DNA of 6,567 nt from an uncultured Oscillospiraceae bacterium. GTDB lineage: Bacteria; Bacillota; Clostridia; Oscillospirales; Oscillospiraceae. Below the pieces are notes generated by a model. The model ran no database searches. It saw nothing but the letters and a program-made list of their open reading frames with translations, and was not told where the DNA came from. Positions 1-6,040 of this stretch are shown piece after piece; positions within the stretch are counted from its first letter, which is position 1; every line of letters starts with the position of its first letter. The DNA lies in contig CAJOFI010000082.1 of NCBI GenBank assembly GCA_905233595.1, positions 1 to 6,567 on the forward strand. Direction: 5' to 3'. The position numbers were made by a program, and so were the translations under genes.

Positions 1-23
1 CCCGCAAAGTATTCTTTCATCAT
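1..23 (-). CDS. Start of a divergent gene, cut by the left edge (product unknown)
   Basis: On the minus strand an ATG at 23-21 opens a frame reading MMKEYFAG before the window ends. A good ribosome binding site, GAAAGGTG (complement of 32-39), lies 8 bases upstream, and the preceding region is non-coding and AT-richer, as expected for a gene start. A GTG at 32-30 in the same frame is an alternative start but would overlap the ribosome binding site. Only about eight codons are visible, so no domain can be assigned. The opening loosely recalls the N-terminus of some clostridial HD-domain proteins, but that is recollection, not evidence. The gene would be transcribed away from the cell-wall operon. 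Confidence 0.45.
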
Positions 24-45
24 TTCAATCACACCTTTCGATGCA

Positions 46-74
46 ATTGAACCATGTTTTCTATGTTATGTCAA
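46..74 (-). promoter_or_regulatory. Possible promoter of the divergent left-edge gene
   Basis: The minus strand carries a perfect -35 TTGACA (complement of 69-74). A 17-base spacer leads to TTCAAT (complement of 46-51), which matches the -10 consensus at only 4 of 6 positions. Transcription from here would start close to the ribosome binding site at 39-32, giving a very short leader. That makes the exact -10 uncertain. Confidence 0.35.
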
Positions 75-118
75 CTTGTTTTTTCATGCGTATGCCGTGA
101 GGATGTGCCAAGTAGCCG

Positions 119-147
119 TTGTCATTCCCGGTCTTTTGTGGTATACT
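119..147 (+). promoter_or_regulatory. SigA-type promoter of the cell-wall operon
   Basis: The -35 hexamer TTGTCA (119-124) matches TTGACA at 5 of 6 positions. It is followed by exactly 17 bases and the -10 hexamer TATACT (142-147). A TG at 139-140, one base before the -10, makes it an extended -10 element. Transcription should begin near 153-155, leaving an untranslated leader of about 40 bases that ends in the strong ribosome binding site of the first gene. I see no clear operator or riboswitch fold in that leader. It is the only convincing plus-strand promoter in the window, which supports one transcript for the four genes downstream. Confidence 0.75.
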
Positions 148-196
148 ATAGTCTGTAAATTTATGCGCAAGGGCGCTTCAAGGGGGAGGGATCGGC

Positions 197-1930
197 ATGT
201 CGGCCTCGGCGCTTTTTCTGGACTATATGCTCAAGGCCTCGAAATACGCGCTCATTCTGCTGAGCATCGCGATCCTCGTGCGCTGCATCCGCTCCCTTCT
301 GCGCGAGCAGTACGAGCCGGAGACCTGGGCCTACATCCGCACGGGCGAGGGACGGCTGCCGGTGCACCACTGGGAGGTCATCCTCGGGCGCGCCCGCAGC
401 GCCGACGTGCGCATCGACAAGAAGGGCGTGAGCCGCGTGCACGCGGTACTGGCGCGAAACGACCACGGCATCTGGCAGATCTACGACATCTTCGCGCGCA
501 GCGGCGTCTGGGTCAACGGCGAGCGCGTGGGCGACCGGGGCATCCGCGTGAGCGACAGGGACGTCATCAACCTCGGCGGCGTGAACGTGCGCTTCCAGGA
601 GGTGTCGCTGGAGCGGCGCGAGAAGCTGGAGGAGAAGCGCAGCGCCCCCGGGCGGCTGACCTCCCCGGCGGTGACGCTGCTGGAGCTGACGCTCTTCCAG
701 CTCTTCCTGCTGCTGCAGCACGCGATGAGCGCCAAGCCCGAGCAGCTTCCGGGCATCGCGCTGGGCTTCCTCTCCCTTTCGATCATGCAGTGGAGCGGCT
801 ACAACGCCATGCGCGTCATCGGGCGCAGCGGCTTTGAGGTGGAGACCCTGGCCTTCTACCTCTCGAGCCTCGGCATGTCGGTGGCGGCCTCCTCCACGCC
901 GGACGATATGTACAAGCAGATTCTGCTGACCCTCGCGGGGGTGGTTTTGTTTTTGCTGATGGGCTGGTGGCTGAGGAGCCTCGACCGCACGGAGGCCACG
1001 CGCTTGCCCGTCGCGGCACTGGCGCTGATGCTGCTTGCGGTGAACGCGGTGTTCTCCGACGTGATCCTCGGCGCGCGCAACTGGGTCATCATCGGCGGCT
1101 TCTCCTTCCAGCCCTCGGAGCTGGTGAAGGTGGCCTACGTCTACGTCGGCGCGGCCACGCTCGAGCACCTGTTCCGGGAGAAGAACCTGTACTCCTTCAT
1201 CGCCTTTTCCGCGATGTGCGTGCTGGCGCTCGCCCTGATCGGCGACTTCGGCACCGCGCTGGTGTTCTTCGTGTGCTTTCTCGTGATCTCCTTCATGCGC
1301 TCCGGCTCGATCGCGACGGTCATCCTCTCGATCTCCGGCGCGATCATCGCGGCGCTGCTCGCCGTGAGCGTCCGCCCCTACATCGGCAGCCGCTTCTCCG
1401 TCTGGCGCCACGTCTGGGAGGACGTGTACGACAAGGGCTACCAGCAGACCCGCGCCATGTCCGCCGCGGCGGCGGGCGGGCTCTTCGGCAAGGGCGGCGG
1501 CGCGGGCTGGCTCAAGGACATCGTCGCGGGCAACACGGACATGGTCTTCGCCGTCATCTGCGAGGAGCAGGGGCTCATCATCGCGCTGTGCATGTGCATG
1601 GCGGTGCTGACGCTGGCTTTCTTCGCCATCCGCAGCGCGCGCACCGGGCGCTCGTCCTACTACGCGATCGCCTCCTGCGCGGCGATGACCATGCTGCTGA
1701 CGCAGCTTGCGCTGAACGTCTTCGGCTCGCTGGACATCCTGCCCTTCACGGGCGTGACCTTCCCCTTCGTCTCGCGCGGCGGCTCCTCGCTTTTGAGCTG
1801 CTGGATGATGATGGCCTATATCAAGGGCGCGGACAACCGGCGCGACGCGAGCTTCGCCGTGCGGCCGGGTGAGCGGATGCGCAACGCCCCGCCGCCCGAC
1901 GACGAGCCGGACGAGGAGGATGAGGAATGA
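197..1930 (+). CDS. FHA-domain SEDS protein (FtsW/RodA/SpoVE family peptidoglycan polymerase)
   Basis: This is a 577-residue membrane protein predicted to polymerise lipid II into glycan strands at the cell membrane. The start is ATG 197, with GGAGG (185-189) 7 bases upstream. A hydrophobic segment near residues 12-33 is followed by an FHA domain at about 55-135, with the G64-R65, S79-R-V-H82 and N107-G108 motifs that contact phosphothreonine. The SEDS domain spans about 160-555 with many membrane helices. It shows GARNWV, QPSELVK, an FGTALVFF segment, GLFGKGGG, NTDMVFAVICEEQG and PFVSRGGSSLL. Asp448 in the NTD motif aligns with the essential SEDS aspartate, usually written HTD (Asp297 in E. 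coli FtsW). The tail after about 560 is strongly acidic. Family members without FHA are usually about 370-420 residues, so the extra length is the N-terminal module. The gene overlaps the PBP gene by four bases (ATGA), as expected for a SEDS-PBP pair. The sequence does not settle whether it is the divisome, elongation or sporulation paralogue. Confidence 0.93.
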   Translation: MSASALFLDYMLKASKYALILLSIAILVRCIRSLLREQYEPETWAYIRTGEGRLPVHHWEVILGRARSADVRIDKKGVSRVHAVLARNDHGIWQIYDIFARSGVWVNGERVGDRGIRVSDRDVINLGGVNVRFQEVSLERREKLEEKRSAPGRLTSPAVTLLELTLFQLFLLLQHAMSAKPEQLPGIALGFLSLSIMQWSGYNAMRVIGRSGFEVETLAFYLSSLGMSVAASSTPDDMYKQILLTLAGVVLFLLMGWWLRSLDRTEATRLPVAALALMLLAVNAVFSDVILGARNWVIIGGFSFQPSELVKVAYVYVGAATLEHLFREKNLYSFIAFSAMCVLALALIGDFGTALVFFVCFLVISFMRSGSIATVILSISGAIIAALLAVSVRPYIGSRFSVWRHVWEDVYDKGYQQTRAMSAAAAGGLFGKGGGAGWLKDIVAGNTDMVFAVICEEQGLIIALCMCMAVLTLAFFAIRSARTGRSSYYAIASCAAMTMLLTQLALNVFGSLDILPFTGVTFPFVSRGGSSLLSCWMMMAYIKGADNRRDASFAVRPGERMRNAPPPDDEPDEEDEE

Positions 1931-3228
1931 GAAAAATCACACGCCGCGCCTACTCCGTGCTGCTGCTGGCGGTGCTGGTCATCGTGGGGCTGACAAGCTA
2001 TGTCCTGCGCTACATCGACCACGGGGCGGACTGGGCGCTCTACTTCAACCGCCTCAACTCCGGCTCCTCCGGGGAGCTGCTCGACCGCAACGGCATCGTG
2101 CTCGCGGCCTTCTCGGCCAACGAGAACCGCTACGCCGAGGACGCGCTGACCCGCACGGCCAATTACCACGTCACCGGGGACTACTGGGGGCGCACCGGCA
2201 CCGGCATCCTCTCCACCTACTGGAACAAGATGCAGGGCTTCAGCCTTCTGACCGGCACCACCCGCTCAAGCTCCGGGACAACGCGGCTCTATATCGACGC
2301 GGGGCTCAATAACACCGCCTACGCGGGCTTAAACGGCCGCCCCGGCTGCGTGCTGGTGACGAATTACCGCACGGGGGAGCTCGTGTGCATGGTCTCCGCC
2401 CCGGCGATCGACCCGGCGGACCCGGACGCCGTGCCCGCCCCCGGCACCTACCTCAACCGCGCGCTCTCCTCGACCTTCGTGCCCGGCTCCATCTTCAAGC
2501 TCATCACCGCCGCGGCCGCCATCGAAACCCTCCCGAATCTCTCCGAGCGCCGCTTCTACTGCGAGGGCAGCACCTTCATCGGCGGCGTGGAGATCAAGTG
2601 CTCGGGCGAGCACTATACCCAGACCTTTGAGCAGGCGCTGGCCAACTCCTGCAACGTGGCCTTCGCGAAGATCGCGACCCTTGTCGGGCAGGAGAAGCTG
2701 GTGGACTACGTGCGCAGCTTCGGCTTTCTCGACCGGCACGCGCTGGGCGACATCCCCACCGCGGCGGGAAGCTTCCCGCTCGAGTTCGTGGGCGACCCGG
2801 AGCTGGGCTGGGCGGGCATCGGCCAGTCCACCGACACGGTCAACCCCTACGCCATGCTGCGCTACGTCTCCGCCATCGCAAACGGCGGCATCCTCGTGGA
2901 GCCGACGATGGTCAACACCGGCAGGGCGCCGGTGAAGTCCCGCGTCCTCGCGAGCCAGACCGCCGAGAAGCTCAGGGAGATGATGGCCTACAACGTCAGC
3001 TACGCCTACGACGGCGACTTCCGCTTCACCGGGCTCAAGCTCTGCGCCAAGACCGGCACCGCCGAGCTGGGCGGCGATCTGACGAGCCACGCCTGGTTCG
3101 TAGGCTTCCTCGACGACGAGGAGCACCCCTACGCCTTCGTCGTGCTCGTGGAAAACGGAGGCGGCGGCCTGACCGTAGCGTCCCCGATCGCCGAGCGCGT
3201 CCTGCGGCACTGCATGAGAATGGAGTGA
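1927..3228 (+). CDS. Class B penicillin-binding protein (peptidoglycan D,D-transpeptidase)
   Basis: This 433-residue protein should cross-link peptidoglycan outside the membrane, working with the SEDS polymerase encoded just upstream. It starts at ATG 1927 inside the stop of that gene, with GGAGG at 1915-1919. One N-terminal membrane anchor lies near residues 7-29. The conserved SGELLDRNGIVLA segment of the class B N-terminal region follows at about 50-62. All three penicillin-binding motifs are present: S188-I-F-K191, with the acylated serine, in PGSIFK; S241-C-N243; and K375-T-G-T378. No PASTA domains are present. It is short for a class B PBP (often 580-750 residues) because the N-terminal pedestal is small, as in actinobacterial PbpA. 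The transpeptidase domain is complete, so this does not look like truncation. The four-base overlap implies translational coupling and matched amounts of the two proteins. It could be named pbpA or an FtsI/PBP2 homologue; the sequence alone does not choose. Confidence 0.94.
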   Translation: MRKITRRAYSVLLLAVLVIVGLTSYVLRYIDHGADWALYFNRLNSGSSGELLDRNGIVLAAFSANENRYAEDALTRTANYHVTGDYWGRTGTGILSTYWNKMQGFSLLTGTTRSSSGTTRLYIDAGLNNTAYAGLNGRPGCVLVTNYRTGELVCMVSAPAIDPADPDAVPAPGTYLNRALSSTFVPGSIFKLITAAAAIETLPNLSERRFYCEGSTFIGGVEIKCSGEHYTQTFEQALANSCNVAFAKIATLVGQEKLVDYVRSFGFLDRHALGDIPTAAGSFPLEFVGDPELGWAGIGQSTDTVNPYAMLRYVSAIANGGILVEPTMVNTGRAPVKSRVLASQTAEKLREMMAYNVSYAYDGDFRFTGLKLCAKTGTAELGGDLTSHAWFVGFLDDEEHPYAFVVLVENGGGGLTVASPIAERVLRHCMRME

Positions 3229-3230
3229 AG

Positions 3231-3247
3231 AGTGGTCAGTGGCCACT
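3231..3247. repeat. Short direct and inverted repeat between the PBP and ABC-F genes
   Basis: AGTGG occurs at 3231-3235 and again at 3238-3242. The second copy is half of the perfect 10-base palindrome AGTGGCCACT (3238-3247). The first copy can also pair with CCACT (3243-3247) to form a small hairpin. No T-run strong enough for a terminator follows, and the ribosome binding site of the next gene begins 6 bases later. It could be a weak RNA processing or attenuation element, a remnant of an intergenic repeat, or chance. Confidence 0.4.
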
Positions 3248-3252
3248 TTTCT

Positions 3253-3259
3253 GAAAGGA
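3253..3259 (+). promoter_or_regulatory. Ribosome binding site that fixes the ABC-F start
   Basis: GAAAGGA lies 8 bases before ATG 3268. It decides in favour of that ATG over the in-frame GTG at 3232, which sits 4 bases after the PBP stop and has no Shine-Dalgarno sequence at suitable spacing. The residues encoded between the two sites also look unlike any ABC-F N-terminus. Confidence 0.75.
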
Positions 3260-3267
3260 TCACACAA

Positions 3268-5091
3268 ATGGCAGACATTACCGTCACCTCGCTGGTCAAA
3301 TCCTTTGAGGTGGGAAACAACATTTTAGACGGGCTGAGCTTCACCGTGAACCCCGGGGAGCGGGTCGGCATCCTGGGCGTGAACGGCTGCGGGAAGACGA
3401 CGCTCTTTCGCATCCTCGTGCGGGAGCTGGACTATGACGAGGGACAGGTCGCGACCGCGCCGGGAAAGCGCATCGGGCTGATTTCCCAGATCCCGGTCTA
3501 CCCCGAGGGCTGGACGGTGGAGGACGTGCTGAAGGAGGCGCACCGCCGCCTCTACACGATGCAGGCGCGCATGGACGCGCTCACCGAGCAGATGGAGCGC
3601 GACAGCTCCCCCGCCCTCCTGCAGGAGTACGACCGGCTGAGCGCGGAGTTTCAGCGCCTCGGCGGCTACACGATGGAGAGCGACCGCAACCGCGTGGCAA
3701 ACGGCCTGCAGATCCCGCTCTATCAGCGCGCGCAGCTCTTCGACTCGCTCTCCGGCGGGGAGAAGACCCGCGTGAACCTCGCGCGGCTGATCTTGGAGGA
3801 CACGGACATCCTCCTGCTCGACGAGCCGACGAACCACCTCGACCTGCGCGCCACCGAATGGCTGGAGGACTATCTGCTGCACTTCAAGGGCACCGTTCTC
3901 GCCATCAGCCACGACCGCTGGTTCCTCGACAAGGTGGTGCAGCGCTGCGTGGAGATCACGGAGGGCAAGGCGGAGTTCTACTCCGGCAATTACAGCTTCT
4001 ACGTTGAGGAGCGGCAGCGCCGCTTCGAGGAGAAGCTCAAGCAGTACGAGAAGGATCAGGCGAAGATCGAGCAGCTCCGGCGCGCCGCCGAGCAGATGCA
4101 CCTCTGGGCCTTCATGGGGGCGGATAAGCTGCACAAACGCGCCTTTTCGATGGAAAAGCGCATCGAAAAGCTCTCCAAAAGCGAAAAGCCGCGCGAGCAG
4201 AAAAAGCTCTCCGTAAAGTTCCGGCAGCGGGAGTTTGAGGGGGACGAGGCGCTCGTGATCGAGGGCGTGGAGAAGAGCTTCGGCGAAAAGCGCCTGTTTC
4301 ACGACCTCTCGCTGAGCGTCACGGGCGCCGAGCGCATCGCCATCGTGGGCGACAACGGCACCGGCAAATCCACGCTCTTAAAGCTCATCCTCTCCGAGGA
4401 GACGCCCGACGCCGGTTACTTAGCCCTCGGCCCCGCCGTGCGCAAGGCCTATCTGCCCCAGATCGTGCGCTTTGCGGTGGACGAGCGCACGATGCTCGAC
4501 ACCATGCTCTACGATTGCCGCGTGGAGCCGCAGCAGGCGCGCGACCGCCTCGCGGCTTTCGGCTTCCGGGGGGAAGATGTATTCAAGCCCGTGGGCACCC
4601 TCTCCGGCGGAGAGAGGAGCCGCCTCAAGCTCTGCGAGCTGATGGGCGGGGACATTAACCTTCTCATCCTGATGGAGGACGCGCTCTCGGACTACGAGCA
4701 GACCCTGCTCTTCGTCTCCCACGACCGCTGGTTCATCGAGAAGTTCGCCGGGCGCATCTGGGCGCTCGAGGACGGGGAGCTGACGGATTTTCGCGGCGGC
4801 TGGGCGGAATACACCGCCTGGAAGGAGCGGCAGAACGCGCTCCGGCAGGCCGCGCCCAAGCCCGTCAAAAAAGAAAAGGAGAAAAAGCCCCACGTCCCGA
4901 ACAGCGAAAAGCTGATCGCGAAGGCCGAGCGGGAGATCGCCCGGCTGGAGGAAAAGCTCGCCGCGCTCGAAAAGGAGGCGGAGCAATACGCCTCGGACTA
5001 CCAGAAGCTCATGGAGCTGGAGGCGCAAAAGGACACGCTCAACGACGAGCTTCTGGCGCTATATGAAAAATGGGAGGAACTCAACGCGTGA
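3268..5091 (+). CDS. ABC-F family ATPase with an internal deletion in the second ATP-binding domain
   Basis: This is a 607-residue soluble protein with two ATP-binding domains. It has no membrane segments and belongs to the ABC-F family (Uup, EttA, YfmR, YdiF), which act on the ribosome rather than in transport. Domain 1 is complete: Walker A GVNGCGKT (37-44, K43), signature LSGGE (161-165), Walker B with D185 and E186 in LLLDEPTNHLD, and switch H215. The interdomain linker, about 245-330, is basic and helical, as in the P-site tRNA interaction motif. Domain 2 has Walker A GDNGTGKS (361-368, K367), signature LSGGE (445-449) and switch H485. However, L468 is joined directly to M469, and the 14 residues matching D185-W198 of domain 1 are absent. 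That removes Walker B, the catalytic glutamate and the D-loop. A charged coiled-coil tail, about 545-605, resembles the C-terminal extension of Uup/YfmR-type members. There is no frameshift. It may be a variant with one active site, a recently damaged gene or an assembly error. The exact subfamily is not resolved. Confidence 0.9.
   Translation: MADITVTSLVKSFEVGNNILDGLSFTVNPGERVGILGVNGCGKTTLFRILVRELDYDEGQVATAPGKRIGLISQIPVYPEGWTVEDVLKEAHRRLYTMQARMDALTEQMERDSSPALLQEYDRLSAEFQRLGGYTMESDRNRVANGLQIPLYQRAQLFDSLSGGEKTRVNLARLILEDTDILLLDEPTNHLDLRATEWLEDYLLHFKGTVLAISHDRWFLDKVVQRCVEITEGKAEFYSGNYSFYVEERQRRFEEKLKQYEKDQAKIEQLRRAAEQMHLWAFMGADKLHKRAFSMEKRIEKLSKSEKPREQKKLSVKFRQREFEGDEALVIEGVEKSFGEKRLFHDLSLSVTGAERIAIVGDNGTGKSTLLKLILSEETPDAGYLALGPAVRKAYLPQIVRFAVDERTMLDTMLYDCRVEPQQARDRLAAFGFRGEDVFKPVGTLSGGERSRLKLCELMGGDINLLILMEDALSDYEQTLLFVSHDRWFIEKFAGRIWALEDGELTDFRGGWAEYTAWKERQNALRQAAPKPVKKEKEKKPHVPNSEKLIAKAEREIARLEEKLAALEKEAEQYASDYQKLMELEAQKDTLNDELLALYEKWEELNA
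5072..5079 (+). promoter_or_regulatory. Ribosome binding site that fixes the GTG start of the YdcF-family gene
   Basis: GGGAGGAA inside the last codons of the ABC-F gene lies 8 bases before GTG 5088. An in-frame ATG at 5070 would begin before this site and has no Shine-Dalgarno sequence of its own. It would also add six residues ahead of a typical KK-plus-hydrophobic membrane start. The GTG is therefore preferred. Confidence 0.75.
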
Positions 5092-5948
5092 AAAAATACC
5101 TTTTGCTGATCGCCGCGGCGCTGCTCCTGCTGCTGGGCGTGGCACTGTACGCGCTGCTGCCCGGGGCGGGAGAGGCCCCCTTCTGGCTTGCGGGGCTGGC
5201 CGTGGTGCTGGTGCTGCTGCACTTTCGTAAAAGCTGGGTCGGACTCTGCGCGACGCTGGGCGGCACGGCCTTTCTCCTGCGCTTCGTGCTGCGCGGCTAC
5301 GCCTGGTGGGGCTACGCGCTGCTCTTCTGCGCGGCGCTCATCCTGCTGCACCGCTTCGCGCCGCCGCTGCTCTGGAAGCTCACGGTCATACTGACCTGCG
5401 TGGGGCTTCTGTACTTCTGCGCGGTCGAGGCGCCCATCATCAAAAACGCCCGCACCGACAAAGACCCCGAGCGCCCCTACCTCATCGTATTGGGCGCGGC
5501 GGTGTACGGCGACCAGCCCTCGCTGACGCTGGTGCGGCGGCTGGAGGGCGCGCTGGACTACTTAAACCGCTATCCCGAGAGCGTCGCCATCGTCTCGGGC
5601 GGCATGGGCAAGGGCGAAACCGTCACCGAGGGGCAGGCCATGTACGACTGGCTCTGCGCCCACGGGGTCGATCCCGCGCGCGTGCTCATCGAGGACAGGG
5701 CGACCTCCACGATGGAAAACCTCAAGTACAGCTTCGAGATCATCCGCTCGCGCGGGGACGAGCCTTCGGGCAGCATCGCCATCGTCTCGAGCGCCTACCA
5801 CCTCTACCGCGCCAAGTGCATGGCGGCACAGCTCGGCGCCTCGGACGCCGCCGGCGTCGCCGCCCCCTGGGGCTATTTCTTCGTCATGCTCAACTACTTC
5901 ATCCGAGAAGCCTTCGGCGTCACCCATCTCTGGGTCTTCGGCGAGTGA
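5088..5948 (+). CDS. YdcF/ElyC/SanA-family membrane protein (DUF218)
   Basis: This is a 286-residue protein starting at GTG 5088, which overlaps the ABC-F stop as GTGA. The N-terminal half is membrane-embedded, with hydrophobic segments near residues 4-24, 31-46, 50-68, 73-88 and 95-113. The C-terminal half is a DUF218 domain with the family's landmarks in order: LIVLGA (132-137), R-L-E-G-A soon after, VSGGMGKG (169-176), E181 in the TEGQAM stretch, ATSTMEN (205-211) and SSAYHLYRA (234-242). With five segments the DUF218 domain would face outward if the N-terminus is cytoplasmic, but that topology is inferred. In E. coli the relatives ElyC and SanA affect envelope integrity and lipid-carrier or peptidoglycan metabolism, though the biochemical activity of most members is unknown. 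An envelope role fits the operon, which begins with a peptidoglycan polymerase and transpeptidase. The product is intact and of normal length for multi-pass members. Confidence 0.88.
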   Translation: MKKYLLLIAAALLLLLGVALYALLPGAGEAPFWLAGLAVVLVLLHFRKSWVGLCATLGGTAFLLRFVLRGYAWWGYALLFCAALILLHRFAPPLLWKLTVILTCVGLLYFCAVEAPIIKNARTDKDPERPYLIVLGAAVYGDQPSLTLVRRLEGALDYLNRYPESVAIVSGGMGKGETVTEGQAMYDWLCAHGVDPARVLIEDRATSTMENLKYSFEIIRSRGDEPSGSIAIVSSAYHLYRAKCMAAQLGASDAAGVAAPWGYFFVMLNYFIREAFGVTHLWVFGE

Positions 5949-5995
5949 GCAAAAGGAGCCTGGAAAAACACTTCGTTTTTCCAAGCTCCTTTTGC
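5949..5995. terminator. Bidirectional intrinsic terminator between convergent genes
   Basis: A long inverted repeat starts directly after the YdcF-family stop codon. The outer arms GCAAAAGGAGC (5949-5959) and GCTCCTTTTGC (5985-5995) pair perfectly over 11 bases. After one C-A mismatch the inner arms TGGAAAAAC (5961-5969) and GTTTTTCCA (5975-5983) pair over 9 bases around the 5-base loop ACTTC. On either strand the GC-rich GGAGC/GCTCC step is followed by TTTT, so the element can end the operon from the left and the GntR-type gene from the right. Only a weak further T-run (5998-6001) follows on the plus strand. Confidence 0.85.
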
Positions 5996-5996
5996 A

Positions 5997-6030
5997 GTTT
6001 TCAGTTAGACGGCGTATCATTTCTGAAAAC
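5997..6030. repeat. Secondary small inverted repeat upstream of the GntR gene's stop
   Basis: GTTTTCAG (5997-6004) and CTGAAAAC (6023-6030) are perfect 8-base inverted arms around an 18-base loop. They sit between the main terminator and the end of the minus-strand regulator gene. The arms are AT-rich and the loop is large, so this is at best an accessory 3'-end structure of the regulator transcript. Confidence 0.3.
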
Positions 6031-6040
6031 CGAAATCTGC

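Noticed and set aside
148..196. A riboswitch or attenuator in the leader of the operon.
   Set aside because: The leader is only about 40 bases long. The only pairing I see is a weak GCGC/GCGC hairpin, too small for a known riboswitch or a terminator.
76..837. A plus-strand frame starting in the intergenic region and running into the SEDS gene.
   Set aside because: It spans the promoter and reads as Arg/Ala/Gly-rich shadow translation of the SEDS gene, without a ribosome binding site at its start.
161..1411. A 416-codon open frame on the minus strand opposite the SEDS gene.
   Set aside because: Its product is low-complexity and rich in His, Ala, Arg, Gln and Glu with no recognisable domain. 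The plus strand here encodes a clear FHA-SEDS protein, and long antisense frames are expected in GC-rich genes with third-position bias.
967..1872. A 301-codon plus-strand frame inside the SEDS gene.
   Set aside because: It is an out-of-frame shadow with Arg/His/Leu-rich composition and no domain. The SEDS motifs in the other frame are unambiguous.
2329..3267. A 312-codon minus-strand frame opposite the PBP gene.
   Set aside because: The product is low-complexity and Val/Ala/Gly/Glu-rich, while the opposite strand carries all three penicillin-binding motifs.
3232..3267. N-terminal extension of the ABC-F protein from GTG 3232.
   Set aside because: There is no ribosome binding site for that GTG and the extra residues do not resemble ABC-F proteins. 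GAAAGGA is well placed for ATG 3268.
3325..4302. A 325-codon minus-strand frame opposite the ABC-F gene.
   Set aside because: It is a Leu/Val/Glu/His-rich shadow of a strongly conserved ATPase, with no start signals of its own.
4672..5091. A separate gene starting at ATG 4672, where the ABC-F deletion lies.
   Set aside because: The frame is continuous with the upstream domain and the sequence on both sides belongs to a single ABC-F domain. An internal deletion explains it better than two genes.
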